Shown here in pieces: positions 59,187 through 64,000 of a stretch of DNA of 64,000 bases. The notes beneath the pieces were generated by a model. That model saw nothing but the letters and a program-made list of their open reading frames with translations, searched no databases and was not told the origin of the DNA. Position numbers and translations under genes: made by a program. The stretch is from Flammeovirgaceae bacterium UBA1842 (lineage in GTDB: Bacteria > Bacteroidota > Bacteroidia > Cytophagales > Cyclobacteriaceae), in the NCBI GenBank assembly GCA_002338655.1, contig DDIU01000039.1, positions 54,250-118,249 on the forward strand. The letters are read 5' to 3'. Each line of letters opens with the position of its first letter. The stretch's first letter is position 1.

Positions 59187-60404
59187 ATGAATTTACTGAA
59201 GTATCCCTACCAACTACTGCTCATTCTTCTTATTTCTACCGCCATTTATTCCTGTAAAGATGATGAGGCACCAACACCGGTTGTTGTTGAGGTAGATAGG
59301 CTGGATAATGGTGATCGGCTATTTGGGCGGGGGGTAAGTGAATTAAAAGGATTGGTTAAGGCTTCAGGTTTAACTGAATTAGAAACACTAACCGAATTGT
59401 TTGAATATGATGTAGTCCACTACAAGGTAACTTACAAAACTACCTATCTGGGACAAGAGATTATCGCTTCAGGACTTGTCACATTTCCTGAAACTACAAA
59501 TCCTGTTCCTATGATCAGCTTTCAAAACGGAACTATCGCCAGCAATGCAGAGGCGCCAACAGTCAACACACAAACATTTACAGTGTTAAGTGGAATAGCA
59601 AGTGCTGGGTATATTTTTGTTGTTCCGGATTTTATAGGTTTTGGAGCTTCAAGTGATATTATTTCACCCTATCACAGTGCCGAATATACTGGTCGGGCAG
59701 TTATTGACTTAATGCGGGCAGCACGTGAATTGGCCTATCAGGAAGGTTATAATTTCAATGGAGAGGCATTTCTTTCAGGTTACTCTGAAGGTGGTTATGC
59801 TACCATGGCTGCCCATAAAATGCTTGAAGAGGAGAACCCAGAAGGTTTTGAACTGATCGCTTCTGCACCTTCATCGGGTGGTTATGATGTAAAGGGATTT
59901 CAAGAATATTTCTTTAATCTAGATACTTTTGATAATCCGTTCTACATGGGCTTTGTAGCATTGTCTTACCAATCAATCTATGGTTATGACGACCCTTTAT
60001 CGGATTTATTTCAAGAGCCATACGCCACCATAATGCCAGATTTGTTTGATGGTTCAAAAAATGGTGCTGCTATCAATGCACAGCTTACACCTGTCATAGC
60101 CGATTTGTTACAGCCTGATATTCTAGAAAATATAGATACCGATCCAAAGTATAAAAACTTTGTTGATGCACTGAACGACAATACTATCACACACTGGATC
60201 CCTAGAGCAAAAATGTTTATGTATCACGGAACGGCAGATATTACAGTACCTTACCAAAACTCGGTTGATTCTTACAATCAATTAATTGATGCCGGAGCCT
60301 CAACAAGTATTGTTACATTTATTGATTTGGAGGGTAAAACACATTCTACAGGATTTGCACCCTATTTACTAGCCGCCATTAATAAGTTTGAAGAATTGAA
60401 GTGA
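59187..60404 (+). CDS. Alpha/beta hydrolase, secreted lipase-like lipoprotein
   Basis: A 405-residue lipoprotein (signal ending STAIYSC, then an acidic spacer). The catalytic Ser lies in the GxSxG motif of LSGYSEGGYATMAAH; likely Asp in YHGTADITVPYQNSV, and His in DLEGKTHSTGF near the end. The order fits secretory lipases of the LIP type. The substrate is unknown. The stop codon lies directly against the convergent SprT-like gene stop. Confidence 0.85.
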   Translation: MNLLKYPYQLLLILLISTAIYSCKDDEAPTPVVVEVDRLDNGDRLFGRGVSELKGLVKASGLTELETLTELFEYDVVHYKVTYKTTYLGQEIIASGLVTFPETTNPVPMISFQNGTIASNAEAPTVNTQTFTVLSGIASAGYIFVVPDFIGFGASSDIISPYHSAEYTGRAVIDLMRAARELAYQEGYNFNGEAFLSGYSEGGYATMAAHKMLEEENPEGFELIASAPSSGGYDVKGFQEYFFNLDTFDNPFYMGFVALSYQSIYGYDDPLSDLFQEPYATIMPDLFDGSKNGAAINAQLTPVIADLLQPDILENIDTDPKYKNFVDALNDNTITHWIPRAKMFMYHGTADITVPYQNSVDSYNQLIDAGASTSIVTFIDLEGKTHSTGFAPYLLAAINKFEELK

Positions 60405-61031
60405 TCAGACCACTACGGATTCCGGTAAGGGCTCCACAACAGCAGTTTTTGAAATAAGATATTTACGGCCGGTGGAAACCTCCTGACAGACAAACCTTGT
60501 TCTGCGGAGGTTCTCCTTTTTAAAGGTACGAGAGCCTAACTTAAACATTTGGCCGACCTCTAAATCAGCTAAGAAAGTGGAATCTTCTTTGTCATGTCCT
60601 TTTAGCACACGCATCAAGTTATGGTCGTTACACGATGAAGCCTTTGGATCTTTCATATAACGAGCCAGCTTGCGGAGGACGTCATCAGGAAAAACCGAGG
60701 AATTTAAAAGTGGTAGGGTGATTTCCTTGAATGTCGCTTTCCATTCCAATCCATGTGGTTTTATTTGCCTACCATAAGTCACAAAAGCTTTTAAGTGCGC
60801 AACTTCATGCAGGTAGGTGACTAAAAAGGAATAGGGGTTAAGGTCGTTATTAATGGATATTTGATGAGTTTTGTTGGCAGGGAGATATCTATAATCCCCC
60901 AATTTTGTGGTACGCTTTTTCTTAATTTTCAGATTGAATGGCTGTTCAATCCAAAGTTGTGTGCAATAATGCAGCGCTTCTAGAGGAATATATTTCGAAA
61001 GCGTCTTGTTTATAGAATGTGCTTCAATCAC
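60405..61031 (-). CDS. SprT-like domain protein
   Basis: A 208-residue protein with a zinc-peptidase-like motif, LHEVAHLKAFV, where HExxH provides two ligands, followed by helix-rich HGLEWKATFKEI with a third His. The start is GTG at 61031; the preceding sequence has no in-frame ATG nearby. The C-terminal 60 residues carry a strand pattern (FKLGSRTFKKENLRRTRFVC). In known SprT proteins the fold is associated with DNA-protein crosslink repair, but here the function is only inferred from the motif. Confidence 0.8.
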   Translation of the reverse strand: MIEAHSINKTLSKYIPLEALHYCTQLWIEQPFNLKIKKKRTTKLGDYRYLPANKTHQISINNDLNPYSFLVTYLHEVAHLKAFVTYGRQIKPHGLEWKATFKEITLPLLNSSVFPDDVLRKLARYMKDPKASSCNDHNLMRVLKGHDKEDSTFLADLEVGQMFKLGSRTFKKENLRRTRFVCQEVSTGRKYLISKTAVVEPLPESVVV

Positions 61032-61051
61032 CTGTAATTAAAATTTAGTCA

Positions 61052-61085
61052 AAAAAAAAGGCCTTAGCAGAGCTAAAGCCTTTTT
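61052..61085 (-). terminator. Terminator after the small acidic lipoprotein gene
   Basis: AAAAAGGC and GCCTTTTT flank CTTAG and CTAAA arms with loop CAGAG. On the minus strand the hairpin ends in nine T, 15 bases beyond the gene's stop. On the plus strand it also has five T, so it could act both ways. Confidence 0.88.
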
Positions 61086-61099
61086 GAAGTTTCTATAAC

Positions 61100-61306
61100 T
61101 TATTCTGATTCTACTTGAGTAGTATCAGCTTCTTCAGTCATTTCTTCTGCTGGAGCTTCTTCTTCAGTCATTTCTTCTTGTGCTGGAGCTTCGTCCATTT
61201 CAGTAGTTGCTTCAGTTGAATCAGCTTCTTCTTTTGCCTGATTTCCACAAGCAACAAATGCTAAAGAAAATCCTACAGCTAATAATAATGTTAATAATTT
61301 TTTCAT
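61100..61306 (-). CDS. Small acidic lipoprotein with EEM repeats
   Basis: A 68-residue lipoprotein: signal peptide with lipobox LAFVAC, then an acidic low-complexity mature part with repeated PAQEEMTEE and PAEEMTEE units that also appear as direct repeats in the DNA. The ATG at 61306 is preferred over an upstream GTG at 61312. It is monocistronic with a strong terminator, which suggests high expression. No function is known. Confidence 0.8.
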   Translation of the reverse strand: MKKLLTLLLAVGFSLAFVACGNQAKEEADSTEATTEMDEAPAQEEMTEEEAPAEEMTEEADTTQVESE

Positions 61307-61374
61307 TTTCACAGGTTTTTGGTTTTTATAAAGGACAAATATAGTTAGAAATAAGGATATGGGTCAATAGCATG

Positions 61375-62679
61375 TTACTTTTTTCTAAAAAACAAACGTA
61401 TTGGAACACCTTCAAATCCAAAGTGCTTTCTTAATTTATTCTCCAAAAATCGCTCATAAGGAGCTTTTATGTACTGTGGGAGGTTGCAAAAGAAGGCAAA
61501 AGTGGGTGTATGAATAGGTAATTGAGTGATGTACTTTATTTTAATATATTTTCCTTTTAATGCTGGAGGCGGATTTCTTTCTATCTCAGGCAACATTATT
61601 TCATTTAATTTTGATGTTGTTATTTTAAGAACCCTATTGTCAGCTATCTCAATAGCCTTTTCAATGGCTTGAAATATCCTTTGTTTATTAATTACCGAAG
61701 TAAAAATGATAGGTATATAATCCATCAGTCCCAGTTTGGAAACGATCTCTTTACGTATTTGCTCTGCAGTATTGTTTTCCTTTTCGATCAGGTCCCACTT
61801 ATTGACCATAATCATAATACCCTTTGTATATTTTTGGGCAAGGCTGATGATGTTCATGTCTTGAGCTTCTAACCCACGCTCGGCATCAACCATAAAAACG
61901 CAAACATCACTGTCTTGTAAAGCCTGAAGTGAACGAAGAACGCTATAGAATTCAATGTCTTCCTTTACTTTGGACTTTTTCCTTATTCCGGCCGTATCGG
62001 TAAGTATAAAATCTTTGCCGTATAGCTTGTATCGTGTGTTGATGGAGTCCCTTGTGGTACCAGCCTCATCCGTTACTATCGTTCTGTCAATGCCTAATAA
62101 AGCATTAATAAAAGAGGACTTCCCTACATTGGGCCTGCCAAGTATGGCAATTCTGGGTATACCCTCATCGGTTTTCTTTTCACTTTCATCGAAATGTGAT
62201 ACGACATGATCCAATAGATCGCCAGTACCTGATCCAGTAGCTGATGAAATAGGATGAACTTCACCTAGGCCGAGCTCGTAAAATTCATACGCCATATGCT
62301 CTCTTTCGGTAGTATCAGCCTTGTTGGCCACCACATAAAGCGGCTTTTTGGAGGTACGTAAAACACGCGCAAAATCTTTATCTGCATCTGTTAAGCCTGC
62401 ATAGGAATCCACCATGAACAGCACTACAGACGCTTCTTCAATGGCGATTTCAACCTGAGTTCTGATTTGGCTTTCGAATTTATCTTCTGAACCGGTAACA
62501 TAACCGCCCGTATCAATAACAGTAAAGAATTTACCTGTCCATTCACCATACCCATAGTGCCTATCACGGGTTACGCCACTCTCATCATCCATGATGGCTT
62601 TTCTTTGTTCAACCAATCGATTGAAAAGGGTGGATTTGCCTACGTTAGGCCTGCCTACTATTGCAACTATATTTGCCAT
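61375..62679 (-). CDS. der: GTPase Der
   Basis: Tandem-GTPase ribosome assembly factor. First G domain: GRPNVGKSTLF, DTGGYV, NKAD; second G domain: GRPNVGKSSFI, DTAGIRKKS, NKWD. A KH-like domain closes the C-terminus (FFCNLPQYIKAPYERFLEN, GVPIRLFFRKK). The 434-residue length is standard. era lies 129 bases upstream on the same strand, so the two assembly GTPases are neighbours here. Confidence 0.97.
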   Translation of the reverse strand: MANIVAIVGRPNVGKSTLFNRLVEQRKAIMDDESGVTRDRHYGYGEWTGKFFTVIDTGGYVTGSEDKFESQIRTQVEIAIEEASVVLFMVDSYAGLTDADKDFARVLRTSKKPLYVVANKADTTEREHMAYEFYELGLGEVHPISSATGSGTGDLLDHVVSHFDESEKKTDEGIPRIAILGRPNVGKSSFINALLGIDRTIVTDEAGTTRDSINTRYKLYGKDFILTDTAGIRKKSKVKEDIEFYSVLRSLQALQDSDVCVFMVDAERGLEAQDMNIISLAQKYTKGIMIMVNKWDLIEKENNTAEQIRKEIVSKLGLMDYIPIIFTSVINKQRIFQAIEKAIEIADNRVLKITTSKLNEIMLPEIERNPPPALKGKYIKIKYITQLPIHTPTFAFFCNLPQYIKAPYERFLENKLRKHFGFEGVPIRLFFRKK

Positions 62680-62721
62680 ATTCTTTTTTATGCAGATGCA
62701 GACGTTAGATTTTTAGACTGA

Positions 62722-62804
62722 AGACATAAGACAAAAGATTATAAGTTTGAAAAACCCTTAACTAATATCTTATGTCTAACATCTAATATCTTATGTCAAA
62801 CATC
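62722..62804. repeat. Tandem 21-base direct repeats with an inverted partner between der and era
   Basis: Two adjacent 21-base units (62763-62783 and 62784-62804) begin TAATATCTTATGTC and end AACATC, with a single difference. An inverted partner, AGACATAAGAC, lies at 62722-62732, so the region can fold with AGACATAAGA pairing with TCTTATGTCT. It fills most of the 129-base gap. Confidence 0.7.
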
Positions 62805-62808
62805 TATT

Positions 62809-63690
62809 TTAATACCCAAATCTCTTCAGGTTGATTTCTTTTTTTCTCCAGTTTTCGGCCACCTTCACGAAGGTCTCCAAGTGTACCTGCTTGCCAAAGA
62901 ATTTCTCCATATCAATCCTTGACTCAATACCCACCTTCTTTAATGCTTCTCCTTTGTGACCAATGACGATCCCTTTTTGGCTATTTCTCTCCACATAGAT
63001 ATCAGCTCGGATACGTATGATCGTCTCGCTCTCAAGGAATTCGGTGATTTCCACTTCAGTACTATAAGGTACTTCTTTTTTGTAATTGGTAAATATTTTT
63101 TCCCTCAATATCTCAGCCGCAAAAAAACGCTCAGGCTTGTCCGTTAACTGATCCTTGGGAAAGTAGCCCGGGTGCTCAGGTAGATTATTGATTATTTCTT
63201 TGAATACATTTTCAATATTGACTCCTTCTAAAGCAGAGATGGCTACATAGGATTGCGCTTTTACACGCTCCTTCCAATAAGTCATTTTATCTTCGGCTCC
63301 CGTGCCTTTTGCCTGATCAATTTTATTCAGGATAAACACAAGAGGTACATTTACTTTTTCAAGGGCCTCTGCCATACTCTCATCAAAGAGTTCGTAAATA
63401 TCCGTTACGAACAGAACAACATCAGCATCTGATAATGAAGAACTAACGAACTTCATCATGGATTTGTGAAGGGCATACTCTGGCTTTAGAATACCTGGGG
63501 TATCAGAATAAACAATCTGAAAATCTTCACCGCTGAGAATTCCCATAATCCTATGTCGGGTGGTTTGCGCTTTCGAAGTAATAATCGATAGCTTTTCACC
63601 CACCATTTGATTCATCAATGTAGATTTTCCTACATTGGGTTTACCTATAATACTTACAAATCCGGCCTTATGTTTTGGAGTCTCTTTCAA
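62809..63690 (-). CDS. era: GTPase Era
   Basis: 16S rRNA maturation and 30S assembly GTPase. G-domain motifs GKPNVGKSTLM, SDTPG and LNKID; the C-terminal KH domain has VIGHKGEALKKVGIESR. The 293-residue length is normal, ending KEINLKRFGY. The start is TTG at 63690, giving the correct N-terminus (KETPKHKAGFVSIIG); no ATG is nearby in frame. Confidence 0.97.
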   Translation of the reverse strand: MKETPKHKAGFVSIIGKPNVGKSTLMNQMVGEKLSIITSKAQTTRHRIMGILSGEDFQIVYSDTPGILKPEYALHKSMMKFVSSSLSDADVVLFVTDIYELFDESMAEALEKVNVPLVFILNKIDQAKGTGAEDKMTYWKERVKAQSYVAISALEGVNIENVFKEIINNLPEHPGYFPKDQLTDKPERFFAAEILREKIFTNYKKEVPYSTEVEITEFLESETIIRIRADIYVERNSQKGIVIGHKGEALKKVGIESRIDMEKFFGKQVHLETFVKVAENWRKKEINLKRFGY

Positions 63691-63824
63691 TTATAAAAAT
63701 ATATAAATGCAAAGGTACTTGATTTTAAAATTTATAACCTCTACTTTTGTACTCCTTTTGAAAATGAGGGGAAAATAACTGCTCAAGTGCAGTTTTAAAA
63801 CAGACTAAAATACCAAAAATATAT

Positions 63825-63896
63825 CGCGGGATGGAGTCCCGATAGATATCGGGAGAAGCTCGTTGGGCTCATATCCGCCAATTGGCGGACGCAGGG
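63825..63896 (+). pseudogene. Scrambled second copy of the initiator tRNA, interrupted by two palindromes
   Basis: The stretch matches the intact tRNA at 63922-63994 in three blocks: TATCGCGGGATGGAG, AGCTCGTTGGGCTCAT and CGCAGG. Between blocks 1 and 2, eight D-loop bases are replaced by TCCCGATAGATATCGGGA (63837-63854, inverted repeat) plus GA; between blocks 2 and 3 the 3' anticodon stem and variable loop are replaced by the perfect palindrome TCCGCCAATTGGCGGA (63874-63889). The 3' acceptor half is absent. It cannot fold as a tRNA. Confidence 0.8.
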
Positions 63897-63921
63897 TTAA
63901 AAAAATGATATAAAGACATAT

Positions 63922-63994
<73 letters not shown>

Positions 63995-64000
63995 CTACAA

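Noticed and set aside
61129..61200. Direct repeats in the small lipoprotein gene as a mobile or regulatory repeat
   Set aside because: They encode the acidic EEMTEE units of the protein and are explained by low-complexity coding sequence.

Overview
The window is a contiguous, AT-rich piece of a chromosome from a member of the Bacteroidota, most likely the order Cytophagales. The evidence is the content: DUF4270, DUF4783, DUF4834 and DUF4230 proteins, an Oar-like TonB-dependent receptor, PD40/OmpA proteins, a bacterial GGGP-synthase homologue, a 937-residue CarB without its regulatory domain and a long SecA. No genus is claimed. Most of the window is ordinary single-copy core genome with short intergenic gaps; several convergent gene pairs touch or overlap at their stop codons.

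Layout. 1-14 kb: an LD-carboxypeptidase cut by the left edge, a fused 5-oxoprolinase, RecX, NadC, an M14 carboxypeptidase and a large TonB-dependent receptor. 14.1-16.2 kb: polyphosphate kinase. 16.2-22.2 kb: an accessory island (below). 22.3-31.8 kb, mostly minus strand: an HD-PycTM membrane protein, a saccharopine-dehydrogenase-like enzyme, GltX, RidA, GlmS, DUF4270 and a truncated starch-synthase-like protein. 32-37.6 kb, plus strand: panC, panD, a flippase-like membrane protein, rfaE2, a zinc peptidase, an acyl-CoA dehydrogenase and an AraC regulator. 37.6-43.4 kb: GGGP synthase, a small membrane operon, and a phosphate locus with an OprP-like porin and two Na/Pi symporters. 43.4-56.6 kb, minus strand: M20 amidohydrolase, SPOR lipoprotein, secA, dapF, carB, an OmpA/TSP3 protein and an M19 dipeptidase. 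56.7-60.4 kb, plus strand: a cytochrome-b5-like protein and an amino-sugar recycling pair (GlcNAc kinase, MurQ), then a lipase-like lipoprotein. 60.4-64 kb: SprT-like protein, a small acidic lipoprotein, der, era, and at the right edge an initiator tRNA preceded by a scrambled second copy.

The island at 16.2-22.2 kb is the most unusual region. A 173-base sequence occurs near-perfectly at both ends as a direct repeat. It begins with a REP palindrome and is the leader of a REP-associated tyrosine transposase (RAYT) gene, which is present at the left end only. Between the repeats lie what look like promoterless C-terminal halves of polymorphic toxins, each followed by an overlapping candidate immunity gene: one cassette with a two-helix membrane immunity protein, a second broken copy of that cassette next to an IS110 element, and one cassette with a CdiI-like immunity protein. 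Both longer toxin fragments begin immediately after the same REP half-site, read in the same frame, so the repeat itself encodes the junction peptide QTRTSAG. I read this as a reservoir of toxin-immunity cassettes whose borders are RAYT/REP elements; the structure is seen in the sequence, while the mobility and recombination role are inferred.

Functional links elsewhere: LD-carboxypeptidase, M19 dipeptidase, GlcNAc kinase and MurQ fit peptidoglycan turnover; the porin and two Na/Pi symporters fit phosphate or phosphorylated-anion handling; panC/panD begin a compact biosynthetic and envelope operon.
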